Below are positions 40,089-51,349 of a DNA stretch of 64,000 nt, piece after piece. The position numbers were made by a program, and so were the translations under genes. Location: the NCBI GenBank assembly GCA_964035575.1, contig OZ037875.1:434001-498000 (forward strand), read 5' to 3'. The stretch comes from Rhynchopus sp. YZ270_cl-10 (lineage: Eukaryota; Euglenozoa; Diplonemea; Diplonemida; Diplonemidae). The notes under the pieces were generated by a model. That model saw only the letters and a list, made by a program, of their open reading frames with translations. It was not told the DNA's origin and did not search any database. Each line of letters opens with the position of its first letter. Positions within the stretch are counted from its first letter, which is position 1.

Positions 40089-40310
40089 TTTTTTTTTCTC
40101 AACACCGACAGATAGCAACGATTTTCTGCATTGTCATTTCCCCCCCTACTTAATTCTGTACGTTGAGATCAAAAAGATCAGTACTCAGAATGGGGTATTT
40201 TTTTTTTGGGCCCAATTTTGGAACGACCAACAAGAAAGACTTATGAGATGAACCTAAGACCCTCACGCTTACTCACCTTCAAAGGGAAGAAGAAGACAAA
40301 CCACTCAACC

Positions 40311-41399
40311 TCAAAACTCGATTGCACGAAACTCTAGGGTTTCTCCTTCTTCACCACTATCTTCAAGGTACACTACGTAGCTGCCGCAGGGGGTGATTGC
40401 GATTTCGTTGGGCGGTTTGATCCCTGCCAGCCAGCAGCGTTTTTCTTCTGCCGAGAAGGACTGAAAGGTTTCACCTGTATCGTTGATATAGAGTGAGAGG
40501 GAACCTAGGGAGCCATCATCTGCGACGGAGACGTTCACATGCCTTTTGAGACGCTCCTGGGTGAGCAACGAATACGTCGAAAGCTCTGCCCTACATCTTA
40601 CGTAAAGCACGTCATCATGCAGCACGACCGTGCTCAGCCCCTCCACAGGAATCTCCCATACAGCCACCCCAACACGCACATCCCACACAACAACCTTTGT
40701 AAGGCATGACATCACCAAAGTATCCCCACTCATCGCAACCGTCTTCACCTTTGATGAGAGAGTCACGCTTTCCGTGCACACCGCCTCATCGATATCCCAT
40801 ACTTTCACCGTTGCGTCGTTCGATCCAGAGATTAACGTAGCTCCGCAAGGGGAAAAGCAAAGGGAAGTGATGTAGCTGGTGTGTCCTTTTAGGTCCATTA
40901 TTTTGACACCGTCGATCGAGCGGCGGAGGGTGACAGAGGGGCCGGAGTGGGCTGCGATGAGGTTCGCGCTTGGGGAGAAGCAGAGCGCGACAACGAAGGC
41001 GGCGGTGTTGCCGTCTTCGTCGCAGGCTTCCCAGAGAAGCGCGGCGCGTTCAGTGTCCCACATGGAAATGGCATCGTCGGTGTGTCCTACCGCCATTCTC
41101 GTTCCGCAAGGTGACAGACAAACCGCAGAGCACATATCAAAGTCATAGCTATGTGGTGCCAAAACCTCCGCCTCAGCGCGTCGCAGCGACACCCTCCCGC
41201 CCTCCTCCAAGGCGGTGTGTGCGATAGGGGTCGCCAAGTCCACAACGTCTTCCCCACCCACACTCAGCGTCGTCGCAAAGGCATGCCCTCCACCAGCACT
41301 CTGTAAGATCTTCTCCTTCAAAGACCCCGCAGTTTCGTCAGGGGAGATGCGCAGGACAGAGGTCACTCCGGTGACAGAGTACTGAGAGGTTACATGCAT
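40311..41399 (-). CDS. WD40-repeat protein with ubiquitin-like N terminus
   Basis: 362 codons in one exon. Residues 1-75 have the pattern of a ubiquitin-like fold (a beta hairpin, then TAGSLKEKILQSAGG as the helix, then LSVGGEDVVD and LEEGGRVSL). Residues 85-300 carry WD repeats: VCLSPCGTRMAVGHTDDAISMWD, then ITSLCFSPCGATLISGSNDATVKVWD, the latter with full GH...WD spacing. It is a propeller for protein docking; the specific pathway is unknown. The leader contains an acceptor-like CTACAG about 25 bp upstream of the ATG. A hairpin repeat lies just past the stop. Confidence 0.8.
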   Translation of the reverse strand: MHVTSQYSVTGVTSVLRISPDETAGSLKEKILQSAGGGHAFATTLSVGGEDVVDLATPIAHTALEEGGRVSLRRAEAEVLAPHSYDFDMCSAVCLSPCGTRMAVGHTDDAISMWDTERAALLWEACDEDGNTAAFVVALCFSPSANLIAAHSGPSVTLRRSIDGVKIMDLKGHTSYITSLCFSPCGATLISGSNDATVKVWDIDEAVCTESVTLSSKVKTVAMSGDTLVMSCLTKVVVWDVRVGVAVWEIPVEGLSTVVLHDDVLYVRCRAELSTYSLLTQERLKRHVNVSVADDGSLGSLSLYINDTGETFQSFSAEEKRCWLAGIKPPNEIAITPCGSYVVYLEDSGEEGETLEFRAIEF

Positions 41400-41767
41400 G
41401 GTGTTGTGTGTGTGGGGGTAATGCTGTAGATCACGAGGGAGGTCGATGAGGAGGGGAGTAAGTGGAGTGCGAAGTGCTGAAGTGGTTAAAAAATGGGGAA
41501 GAGGGAGTATCTATTTTAGTTTTGTTGCCTGCACCTACTGTTTCCCCTCAATATTTGCTTTTTTTTGTTGTTGTTGTGTGTTGCTGTACACCCTTTTCTT
41601 GCTTCTATCTAAAAAAAAAAAGCACACAAAAAATAATCGGTAGTGTCGGTCTATAGTCTGTTGGGGGGAGGGGGGATTTTTTTTTTTTTTGGAAATTCAT
41701 AAAAAAATTTGAAAGAATCTGAGTCTCTCATGCCCAGTCACCTTGATCAAAAAAAAATAGCTATTTA

Positions 41768-41909
41768 TTGGAGTGAAAATAAGTCGTTTTTTTCACCGAG
41801 TTGGTGTTTTCAACCCGAGTTACTTTAATTCACGAGCGAAGCGAGGGAATTAAAGTCACGAGGGTTGAAAACACCAACGAGGTGAAAAAAACGCTTATTT
41901 TCTACTCCA
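41768..41909. mobile_element. Foldback element with about 65-bp arms
   Basis: Arms starting TTGGAGTGAAAATAAG (41768) and ending CTTATTTTCTACTCCAA (41909) pair along almost their full length, including TCAACCC/GGGTTGA and TTTAATTC/GAATTAAA, around a loop of fewer than 10 bases. It abuts the TIR element on its right. Confidence 0.8.
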
Positions 41910-41925
41910 AGACATAATTTTATCC

Positions 41926-42569
41926 ATAAATGTGAAGCTTTATTTTCCGAGCCCGCCCAAGTGTCGTGTGAGACCTGTAGTGTGGATCTCCAGTGTCTTG
42001 CACCGCTTCTTCTGAGCCCAACCTGTCGACGTACTAAATACGAAGACAGGGGGGCGGTGCCAACAATTTTCCAATGATGTAACGTTTATCTGATTGATTT
42101 ATCGTTTGATATACCTTGTGTGTCCTACTTCACCTGCACACCCAAGGTTATTGAACGATACTTTCAAGCGATACTTCGTTATGTCATTGGGGGTACTGGT
42201 ACTGGGTACCTGGGGAAAACACGTACGTTTTTGTTCGCGATAACACGCACACTTTTTGTACGTGCTATCGCAATTTACCCTAAAATATATTACCTCCGCT
42301 GACATAGCTCGAGGGCTACTCCAACAAGTTTGTAGCTACCACCATGCACGCCCCGTCCCCCCACCCCAGTCCAGATACCCTGGGGAAAAAAAAAACTCGA
42401 AAAAAATAGGGTGAGTTTGGGGGTGTTTGGGGGCTTGAGACGGGTGAAAAAAAACGGTGAAAATAAAATTTTTATTTTCACAGGGTGAAAATAAAAATTT
42501 TATTTTCACACCCCTCCACGTACTTTTGGGTGGGCGAGGAAAATAAAGCTTCACGCGCGTGGATAAAAA
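41926..42569. mobile_element. 640-bp TIR element, non-autonomous
   Basis: Imperfect inverted ends of about 45-50 bp share TTTATCCA, GTGAAGCTTTATTTTC and GCCC-CCCAA blocks (41926-41972 and 42516-42569). The interior has no ORF of note. Its right part includes a double palindrome of GTGAAAATAAAA/TTTTATTTTCAC near 42457-42510. The family is unknown. Confidence 0.7.
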
Positions 42570-43280
42570 ACAAAAAAAGAGCAATTGAAACGTGCAAAAA
42601 AACGCATCTCAGTCAAAAAAAAAAAAAAAAACGCTAGGGAGGGGGCAAGACATGGTGCAGGGCATGGTGAAGAATGGGGAGCACGCTTCCACACACATAG
42701 ACACTTGAAAAGGCAGGTGTAGGCAGTGTTCCTAAGAGTGGAATATTGCACAGTATGGAGGTAAGCATGCAGGAAAAGGGGGCAGGGTAAGAAAGGGAAA
42801 TAGGGGTGATGCAAGGGCCCCTTAGCCACCTGTCCACTTAACGTTGTAGGCCTATGGCATAAAAAGAATCGGACACCCTCTGGTTACTCGAGAGAGAGAG
42901 AAGGAGCTAATTCAATTTGCCAATATTTCAGTGCGCTAAACGTTGGAACACTGGAAGCAGGTTCTGTGCACAATGTCGTTCATTTTTTTTTTTTTTTTTG
43001 CTATTTTGTTGTGTCGAACGAACAAAAAAAAATAACGTGAACTAATGTCTAAGCTCGCGTTTGAGGGGGAAGGGAAATGGTGTTGAGTAAGTATTGTGTT
43101 TGAAGTTAGATGTGTTCAGGATGAAACATGCCAACGCTGTCCTGGCATGCTTTGTGCGTTTGTGTGCTTTAAAAAAAAAAAAAAATCAGGTGTGGAAAGA
43201 CCTCTGTGCATAATATAACCATGGATATGTAAGCTTGAAATCATTCATGGACAATTCGTACAAGATTGCCTATTACTGTG

Positions 43281-43404
43281 TGATGCGTATACCCACCTGA
43301 TTTTTACCCCGCGAATAGACGCGTAGAGGCGTCTATTCCGGACCGTATACGCGCCTATACGCAGCCTATATGCGGGGTAAAAATCAGGCGGGTGTATCAC
43401 GATG
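43281..43404. repeat. Hairpin with 22-bp near-perfect arms
   Basis: CCACCTGATTTTTACCCCGC (about 43292-43312) and its complement (about 43372-43392) enclose a second GC-rich palindromic core built of GCGTATACG-like and GACGC...GCGTC motifs. Weaker pairing extends outward to GTGATG/CATCGTGAT. Confidence 0.7.
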
Positions 43405-45883
43405 TCAACAAAAAATACAGTAGAATATGACACCCCAAAATGACATCTTGTGAAAAAAAGCAAGAAAAAAAAAAGTGAAGTTGAGTGCAAACGCCTCTGG
43501 GACGCAGGCACTGACACTCCGCAAAAAAAAAAAAAAGATAACGGTGATAGGTAAGGTGACGGCCGCGTGCTGACCGATAGGGTGGCTGACCGTTGTCACG
43601 TTATCAAGAAAAGAAAAAAAAAGAAGGAGCACATCGGAAGAACGGAGCTGTGTGTTGGTAGCAGCAAAATCGATGGACACACCCTTCCGTTCTCCTTTGT
43701 GCACTACACAAAAAACCCTACTGCGCTTTTTTGTCCCGCACAGCACGGCTTTTTATTTGTGAAACAGAAATAGTGGTGGTTTCTGGTACGTTGTAGGTCC
43801 TGGGTGACTCACCTCTGTGGTTGGTCAAGACTCGCAGGTAAGATTTAAAAAAAAAACATAGCTTTTTTGGTGCCGATTCATAGGTGATCAGAATGGGAAG
43901 AATAATAAAAGGAAATTTGACTTAAATAATGAAATACAAAGCCGTCTCGAAACAGTGTACCTAAAGAAAGGTTTAAAAGATGACCCTAAGCCTGCTCAGT
44001 AACCTTGAAAAAAAAGAGAAGTTAAAAGAACAAACGCCTCACCGTACATCGACGGACGCAGGCACTCTAAAAATGAAGAATTGAACGAGACAATACACCC
44101 TGCGCGCGATAGAGCGCAAGGGTATAAATAAGGGGGAACAAAAAAAATGCCGATTTTTGAGATGAACCAAAAGCTTCTCTGTGCTTAGTCAACCCTAAAA
44201 AACCCAATCTGTAGTGAAAAAAAAAAAAAAAAAATCGTCAACACTGAAAAAGAATAAAAAAAAACACTCTCCCAGACGACCACGATATTTCAGGTCCCAG
44301 AAATTGAAAGGGGAAAGAGGGGGGGAAAAACGGTTGCCAGGCCAGCTCAGTTGCACAACAGGGCTGCCACTCTGACGTTATTTGATTGGTTGTGTGTGGG
44401 GGGGCATGGTCACGAGCTCCCTCTGTATTTTTTTTTTTGAATAACTTCGTTGGATTAGTGCAGACACCCGAGGATGAGCTCCACTACCTGTTTCCCCCGC
44501 AGGCTCATGAGGGAATAGAGAACAAGATGCACTGCGTACGCTTTGTGATTGGTTACTCTGCTACAATACCCGGGAAATGGGACACTTGAAAGAGGAAAAA
44601 AAAATGGGTCTCATGCACGAAAAGAACACACACTGATCTGACGCTACAGACGCAAGATGAGGAACGGGGACTAGAAGAAAAACTTTGAAAAAAGGAATGT
44701 GCCTCTCTTCGCTCTGCGTACGCATCTTTCAAACTTTCAAAAAGAAGAAAGTTACGTTGCTGCGGCCAGCTTCGGGGTGGATCGGTTGGGGGATGTTTAT
44801 ATTTTTTTGATAAATTGTTGGAGTAAGTGTAGTTGCCTCGGGTTGTGTTGCCACAGTTTGTGCAATCTCCACTGTCTTTTTTTGCAAAGATACGAGAGAA
44901 AAGTGCATCAATACTAAAATGATGTGTGCAAGGGGCGGTTCGTGATGGAAGGGAAAACAAAACAAAACATGGCGAAAATTCAAAAAAGTGTGAAAAAAAA
45001 AAATACCAGAATAAAATGGGTAGTAATCACAAAAAGGGGAAGAGAAAGACGTGACAAATCTTAACAAAATAGGCTGTACACACGGAACGAAAGTTTTGGG
45101 GGGTGGGGGCCGTAAAAAAAAGGGGCAGCAACAAATCAAGGTATGCAGACAGAATTTTCTCCAATAAATTGAAATAAAGTGATGGATACGATTCTCATGT
45201 GTCTACGACAATAAAACCTTTAGGGAAAAGAAAGTGAAGTTTGATACCATCTGGCACGTGAAAAGAAAAGTTGCAAAATAATCATTTAGTCACTTTGAAC
45301 AGGAAAACAAAGTCTAAAGTGGAAGCGCCGGCAAGGCACTGCGAGGGATGAAAAATTTTGTTTGATTATAGACCACTATCACTAGATAGCAGCCACGGTT
45401 TTGAGGGGTGAAAAAAAAAAATGGTGAGAACTGATAAATCAGCCCAATCTATCGCAGAGCCATCATGGAAATCTATCACTGTATAATCTTAAGCATCTCG
45501 TTCATAGTTACCTTCAAAATATATCTGGCTTGAAATACTAGATACTCAAGGGATGTGCTCTATAAGCACTATCACTCCGAAAAGAAACGAAACACTCCAA
45601 AAGAACCAAATCTCGCTTTTTTTTTTTGAAAACTTGGTTGTATTAGTGTAGACACCCGAGGATGAACTCCACTCTTGCTTTTTTTCTTTTTTTTGTCTCA
45701 CCTTTTTCTATAAAGACATTCACAGCCCACACATCCCCCAATAAAAAAAAACCAACAAAAAAAACACCTAATCTATCCCCATTTCTTCCCCCTTTTTTTG
45801 TCACATTGATTTGACCTAAAGGCAGATTTCCGTACCCACTATTTCCCTCTGAGGTATGCTAAAAAGAGTATCCTTTTCTCCCT

Positions 45884-46480
45884 TCACGGCGAAGACAACT
45901 TCTTTAATTTGGTTGTCTCCTTCTTTGCAGCCGGTTTTTTGATAACCTTCCGCACCGGCGCCTTCACTGCCGCTGCTGTTGGCGTTGTTGTTCGAACTGA
46001 GGAGGTTCCCCCTGATGTTGGGAGGCTTCCTGTTGATCGTCGTAGGGGAACCTTCACGGCAGACATGGTGGCAGAGTTGGAGCGGAGGGAGGTGGTGCTG
46101 GCGGACTTTGTGGCAATCTTTTTGGGAGATGCAGCATTTGTGGCAGACTTTGTTGGGGAGGCCTCTGAGGCAGAAGCGAGGTTTCCTGTAGACTTGCGGA
46201 GTGGAGTTGTTGCAGTCTTTGCTGTAGGTGCGGAGCCCGACCGCAGAGAGGACGTCGTCGCGGCCAACCCCGCTACCCCTGCAGAGCCCGACCGCTTTGC
46301 CCCCAACGGCACCTTGGCGGGGGCCTTCTTGATGACACGGGTGGTCCCAATGCCTCCGGGGGCGTTGTTGAACATCGTGCCCGTCTTTGTAGTGGGTGAC
46401 GCAGCAGACGCCTTCCGCAAGGCCTCGCGTGGTGTGCCGCCCTTAATAAGCGAGCTGCTGCTAGACCCCAAGCGCTTCAT
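45884..46480 (-). CDS. Low-complexity Ser/Thr/Ala/Lys protein
   Basis: 198 codons from the ATG at 46480, 16 bp after a TTTTTTCTCAG acceptor; upstream in-frame codons are hydrophobic T-rich noise. The protein consists of diverged repeats of the type PLRKSTGNLASASEASPTKSAT and VPLRRSTGSLPTSGG, separated by Thr/Ala-rich stretches, and ends in a Lys cluster (VIKKPAAKKETTKLKK). Such basic S/T-P-K proteins often bind microtubules or chromatin. Either is only a possibility here. No globular domain is recognised. Confidence 0.7.
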   Translation of the reverse strand: MKRLGSSSSSLIKGGTPREALRKASAASPTTKTGTMFNNAPGGIGTTRVIKKAPAKVPLGAKRSGSAGVAGLAATTSSLRSGSAPTAKTATTPLRKSTGNLASASEASPTKSATNAASPKKIATKSASTTSLRSNSATMSAVKVPLRRSTGSLPTSGGTSSVRTTTPTAAAVKAPVRKVIKKPAAKKETTKLKKLSSP

Positions 46481-46828
46481 TCCTTTGGGAGAGGAGCTGA
46501 GAAAAAAAAATGATGGAAAAGAGAAAATGTATTTCATGCAAGTAAATTGATAGCATAGGAGGGGGAAAAGGTTGGTTTGTCACCTTGAGTGAGGTGTGTC
46601 TCTCAAAGAGAAAAGGTGAGAACCTAAGCATGTGATTGGTAGTGGAAAGTGGGAAAGAAAATGATGGAAAGATCGTCCTGCAGTCCTGCGGTCTGGTCCC
46701 TAAATTGTAGCCGTTTTATTGGAACTGACCGCTATCTTTATGTTCACAGGATGTTAGCTCATTCTTGGATTTTTTCCGATAAATTCCGACATCTGGTTGC
46801 AAATATTGTGCACACAAAAAAAAAGGTT

Positions 46829-49800
46829 TCATCCCCCCATCACATACGACTGTTCCCTGGGAGCCTTTGGTACTGTCTCCACCTTTTCCTGTTCTTTCTC
46901 GACCTTTTTCTCCACATCCTTCTCCACCTCCTCGACCTCCTTCTCCTCCCTCTGCTCCTGCCGCACCGGCACCACTGCAGGCGACTGCGACGACGCTGGC
47001 GACGGCACCTCACTCGAGGCCGACCCACCCCCTTCGGTTTCCTTCCCTTCCTCCCCCTCCCCCTCCTCTTCCTTCTCCCCCTCCACCACCACCACCTTCT
47101 CCTCCACAGGCACCGGCGCCAACGCTTCCGACTCCTCCACCTCCTCCTCCTCCTCCTCTGCCTGCTTCTCTTCTGCCTGCTGGGTCTGGCTTGCGTCCAG
47201 CGTTGGGGGCACTGCAGGCATGACACCCACCCCAACTGCAGTCGGAGAAGGTGCGGTGACGACAGCCCCACGCACGAGAGGTGACACCCCGGATGTGGGG
47301 TGGGCTTCGGGGGAAAGGGAAGGGGATGCAGCCGGGTTGCTCTCTGCCCTGTTGATCGCTGTCTCGGTAGTACTGCCTTGGAGAGGCCCTGCTGCTGCGG
47401 CAGGGCTTTCTGCAGGCTTTTCTGCAGCTGCAGCCATCCCACTCAACATCGGGAACGGCGGCGGCGGAACCTGCGGCTCCTTCTTCCCCCTCCTCTGTGT
47501 CTCCAAGACACGTCTCTCCATGGGCACTGTCTGTGGACTGTTGGTGTTCTCTTCTCTGCACTCTGCTGCCTTCGCGCGGTTTTCATCATCCCCGCTGAGG
47601 TTCAGCTGTGGGAGGGGAGGTGGTGGTGGTGGTTAAAATGTAGGGGGAAGTTTGTTAGCTGTGTGTTCTATATATATATTTTTTTTTGTTGTATCGACAC
47701 TCACCGTGCAGGATCTGTACTTTTCTCTATTGCCTCTTCTCTGACGGTTTTGCTAAATAAAAAGGAGTTTAAGATAAACGCCCTGTACGGTCATCTTGAT
47801 AAAACCCGCATACCTGCAGTGCAAGCGGGTTTGCCCCATGCCACCTCGGTGGGGAGACGTACTCGCTGAGCGGCATGGACGACGTAGACGACGTGGAGGA
47901 GGACGCAACAGACGGCCCACGCATGCCCCCCACCACTCCTGGCATGGAGGGCGAGGGGAGACCTTCTGGGTGCGCCTCCACCCAACGCGCTAGGGGCGCG
48001 CATGCTGTGGGGGCTACAACGTTGAAGACTGCACTCTCATTTTTCCATTCATGCGCAACAAGCCACATATCATCCCCTTCTGCTACACTATCCTTTGCGG
48101 TGTAGTGCTGCACACTCAGGAACAGCTGTTTTCCGCCCCTTACTGTTGACAGATAAACGTGATTGGAAACACCCGAAGTTCTTGCAGAATCTAAAGGGAG
48201 TGACCCCCTCCCTGTTGAGGCACATCCAGATGGTTGTAAAAAGTCTGAATCCTCTGCGTATTTCGCCAGTTCAGCCTCTCCGACAGCTCTCATAGAGAAT
48301 ATTGCGCGCTTAGCCGGGTCAGGATGGCTTCCGACGTACAATGAGCTTGCATCTCTTTTAAACGCAGCGCCTTCCCCACAGAGCGAAAGGTAATGCCGCG
48401 GGGCTTGTCTGCACCGGATCGACACCTTCAGGACCTCGCCCACGGGGGGGTCTTCCGGGGAGTTCTCGAGGGGGGTAGGGGAGGGGGAGGCCATCTCCTG
48501 CTCGAGGACCCAGGTGTAGCGGTTTTCTGGTGCAGAGAAGGTGGCGTCGGTGAGCGGCATGGTTTGGATTTTGATAGCAGCGTTGGGGTCGGTGCTGTCA
48601 TCTGCCCGGAGAACTGCAACACGAGACATCCCATCGCCCTTCCAAGGTTTCTCCTCTTGCTCTACTGCAGGCTTCCAGAGCAGAACCTCGCGCGCAAAGG
48701 TCTCATCATATTCATCAACAGAGATGGAGACGGTACGCAACTCCCTCTCCGACTGCGGCTCTGTCATCGCTGGAGACACCACCCCTCCTGGAGTACCGCT
48801 CTGTGGGATGTGCTTTGCGGTTTTCTGGGGTTCCTCTGTGGTTCCTGCGAGACCAGACAAATTCAGCTTATGCGGATTGCCTGAACGATGATTCGGCGAC
48901 ATCGCAGCATCCGTGAAGAGGCTGTTGTACGCTGGCGGCGCTTCCTCTTTGTCTTTACCATGCGAGCCTGGAGGGAGATCGAAGGTGCATTCCGGAGGGG
49001 ACGCTGTAAAAGGGGAGAGATGCGACATCACACTCAAAGAGAAGTCGCGCCCGACTGCGTCACCCATCGCGCTTTCAGGATCGTCGCTAAGTACATAGTC
49101 GTTGTCAGACATCATACTGGCACGTTTACTGCTTGTTGCACGCTTTGATCCACGCTTATTGGTACGAGGGGTTTGCGCGGCATTACCTCTTGGCATGAAT
49201 GACGCGATTCTACACAATAAATGTCTCGTAGAGGTATTCCCTTTAGACCGACTCCGTCCTGTAGCCAGCTGGCATCCTCGCATGAACAGAACAATCAACC
49301 TCCGCCGGTCAGGGTTCAAATCAGGGAACATACAAAGCCCTGCGACCAGATCGTTGAATTCCACTGGGTCCGTGATGACACAGCCGTTCTGCTGTGGTAC
49401 CTTCTCCAGCTGCAGTGTCTCGACCACTGACGCAGCGGTGGTTTGAATGAAGAGGTCGTCCGCTTTGCTGAGAGGGGAATGCGGTTGGCCGCCAGACTGA
49501 ATACGCACCTCTTCGGTGTACGAAGCGCGTCTGCGTGCAATAGGCTGTGGTCCTGCACTCTGTTGACTACCGCTTGCCCGTTTCTTTTTCTCTTCCACAG
49601 CAAGCGAAGATGCAAAGTGTGCCTCTAACACCCCCTTATCCCTCGACCCATACCAGGAGCAGATGTGCGGAAGCTGCAACCCAGCGGCAGGGTCTCCGCC
49701 GACAGCATTGCAGATATCCTCATATTGGGTGAGCGTGAGGACCAGGCTTTCACAAGCACTCCACCAAACGCGTACTTCGGCCATATCCCATAGGTTGTCA

Positions 49801-50135
49801 GCGTTTTCATCGAATAATGCAAAAATATGCCCAATTTTGAGTTGCGAAGGATCTTGCCCTGAAGTGCTGTCACCAAAGATGGGGATCACACTGCCTCTAC
49901 GGCTTCTTGAAGTGACGGGGGGTGTGTCGCTTCGTGCTGTCTCTGGTTTGCCAGCATGCTTCGCAGTTAAATCCTTTGGTACTAATAACGCAACACCTTG
50001 CGCCCACAGCCCTACAATCTTCCTCCGTTTCTGCGCTTCCTTTGTCTGCAGCAACACCAATTCGTGAGTTCTCGGATGCGATAAGATCTGTTCATCACCC
50101 TTATCCGGCCCGCATTTGCAAAACCACAGCGGCAT
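46829..50135 (-). CDS. 1,032-residue low-complexity protein, two exons
   Basis: Exon 1 is 50135-47814, ending CTGCAG before GTATGC in phase 0. Exon 2 is 47605-46829, after CCTCCCACAG. The 208-bp intron carries a hairpin repeat, and the combined length is a multiple of three ending in TGA. The two parts would otherwise look like two genes, but exon 2 has no good start before its acceptor. The N-terminal 170 residues contain a possible EF-hand-like pair (IFALFDENADNLWDMAEV). The middle is Ser/Arg/Pro-rich. Residues 590-720 show beta-rich segments (YLSLCGEGAAF...YVGSHPDPAKRAIF and HVYLSTVRGGKQLFLSVQ). Exon 2 is Ala/Pro then Glu-rich coiled-coil (EEKEVEEVEKDVEKKVEKE). It is probably a large scaffold or cytoskeletal protein. 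The family is unknown. Confidence 0.8.
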
Positions 50136-50226
50136 AGTGTGTTCTAATACTTACTATGACAAAGAATGCCAAAGAACACTGTCGCTCTCCCACCCTGGGT
50201 GAAAATGAGGGAGAAAGGAAAAAAGG

Positions 50227-50428
50227 TTGACTTGAAATACAAAGCCGTAGTAACAGTGCATGATTGGCTGTACCGGGTGGACACCCCAACCATGCAGTCC
50301 TACAATCCGTTTCGTGGTTTACATCTGATATGTGCTGCTCCCGCTTCCACTCATCAGCCAGATGAACGGGGATCATTGCAAACACAGGGACATGAATCCT
50401 GTGTGATGTAGGGTCCGGTTGGGGTCCT
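50227..50428 (-). repeat. Full-length copy of the long hairpin-repeat family
   Basis: The most complete copy. Beyond the usual end (TACATCTGATATGTGCTGC) it continues through CATCAGCCAGATGAACG, GGGGATCATTGCAA and GTGTGATGTAGGGTCC. That brings the family's full length to about 200 bp. Confidence 0.8.
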
Positions 50429-50438
50429 CAAAAAAAGG

Positions 50439-50630
50439 TGGCTTGAATATACGAAAGACCCATGGCAGTATTACCTTATGGTGAGAGGTGAAACCCCAAA
50501 AACCCCATGCTCGGATAGGTTCGGGTCCATTTTTGTATCTGATATGCTCCTTGCCTTCTCATCAAGGTCAAGATGAACTGAGGATCATTGGAGCTGCAGG
50601 GTCAGATGTAGGTCTTATATAGGTTGGTCT
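50439..50630 (-). repeat. Strongly diverged second copy in tandem
   Basis: Follows the first copy directly and keeps the same order of landmarks: GGCTTGAATATACGAAAG, GTATCTGATATGCTCC, AGATGAACTGAGGATCATTG and AGATGTAGG. The divergence is much higher than between other copies, so this is an old duplicate or a separate subfamily. Confidence 0.65.
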
Positions 50631-50911
50631 GCATCCTTGGAATCCTCTCTCTTCCTTTTGCTCAAATCAAAAAAAAAGGCCCCCCTCTATCTTTTCAACA
50701 ATATCGGGTCTACCCCCAAAAATATCGAAGTTAATATGTACACAACTGCCTCTGGGACAGCAGGTACTGAATATAATACATAATGCATCTGTTAGCAAAA
50801 CCCAGTTCACACCCCCAAGGGTTCTCCTACTCATTGGTTCACCGTGGACCCGATGACCACACCAAAAAAAAAAACGTTAAAAAAAGGGGATTTTTTTCCA
50901 GAATTGCATTT

Positions 50912-51349
50912 CTATTCTTCTTCAAAGGTTACGGTATAGTCGGGGAATGAAGTACGGAGTTTCTCTGCTGTGACATGATGTGGGGCAGGCCCTAAGGCAA
51001 TGCTGATACCATAGACGTGGGCAGTCTTTTTTATGGTGTCGACTTCGATCCACCCACCACCGTCCATCCACACTTTGTAACCTTCTTCTTCAATGCGCTG
51101 CGCATGCGGCTTTGAAAGCTGTTTATGAAAGCAGCTTCGGTCACATTGTTGCGGTGTCTGGTCGCACTTCTCGCATGGACACTGTGACACAGCATGGTCC
51201 TTTACCCCCGAAGACAATGTACCCCCGGTCACCTCAAGCAAGACATACTTCCATCGACCTTCAAACACATCACACCGCGGTACCCCGCCAATAGTGTCCT
51301 TTGAGACCAGCCGTGTGCTCCCTCTCAACACATGAGAAAGGCGGAGCAT
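50912..51349 (-). CDS. PHPT1: 14-kDa phosphohistidine phosphatase (PHPT1/Janus family)
   Basis: 145 codons in one exon ending in TAG, the family's usual size plus a short N-terminal extension (MLRLSHVLRGSTRL) that resembles a mitochondrial presequence. Matches to human PHPT1 run throughout: WKYVLLEV (human FKYVLIRV), the GGGWIEVD...KKTAHVYGISIALGPAPHH block (human GGGRISH...KKIHVYGYSMAYGPAQHA) and the C-terminal EKLRTSFPDYTVTFEEE. Catalytic His53 of the human enzyme corresponds to His75 (CDRSCFHKQL), 22 residues before the GGG turn. The enzyme removes phosphate from phosphohistidine or phospholysine in proteins. Extra Cys residues (CPCEKCDQ, CDRSC) are unusual and could bind metal. Confidence 0.85.
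   Translation of the reverse strand: MLRLSHVLRGSTRLVSKDTIGGVPRCDVFEGRWKYVLLEVTGGTLSSGVKDHAVSQCPCEKCDQTPQQCDRSCFHKQLSKPHAQRIEEEGYKVWMDGGGWIEVDTIKKTAHVYGISIALGPAPHHVTAEKLRTSFPDYTVTFEEE

Larger units (their letters stand above)
38719..40310. other. Spacer with hairpin repeats and a long palindrome
   Basis: AT-rich, with CCTAAGC-type hairpins near 39055, 39805 and 40235, a GTGCCTCACGTGCAC hairpin near 39662, the CCTCGGGTTGTGTTGCCACA repeat at 40018-40088 and the inverted repeat at 39329-39455. No gene is supported. Confidence 0.6.
41400..45883. other. 4.5-kb repeat-rich, gene-free stretch
   Basis: Contains the foldback at 41768-41909, the TIR element at 41926-42569, the hairpin at 43281-43404, B-box-type repeats (43470, 44020), CCTAAGC hairpins (41708, 43972, 44160, 45485) and SINE-like copies at 44432-44482, 44806-44884 and 45628-45675. 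A short plus-strand frame at 44498-44588 (AHEGIENKMHCVRFV) follows a CCCCCGCAG site but has no partner. Confidence 0.6.
50136..50911. other. Spacer carrying a diverged tandem repeat pair
   Basis: Consists mostly of the two long-family copies at 50227-50428 and 50439-50630, followed by AT-rich DNA with a GAAGTTAATATGTACA repeat relic near 50728. No gene is seen. Confidence 0.65.

Noticed and set aside
44498-44588. Plus-strand frame after CCCCCGCAG (AHEGIENKMHCVRFV)
   Set aside because: Protein-like but isolated, on the wrong strand and next to a SINE-like repeat.
46840-47561. Alternative frames of 180-280 codons on both strands
   Set aside because: Shadows of the Glu/Ala-rich second exon of the large two-exon gene; that exon fits the splice phase.
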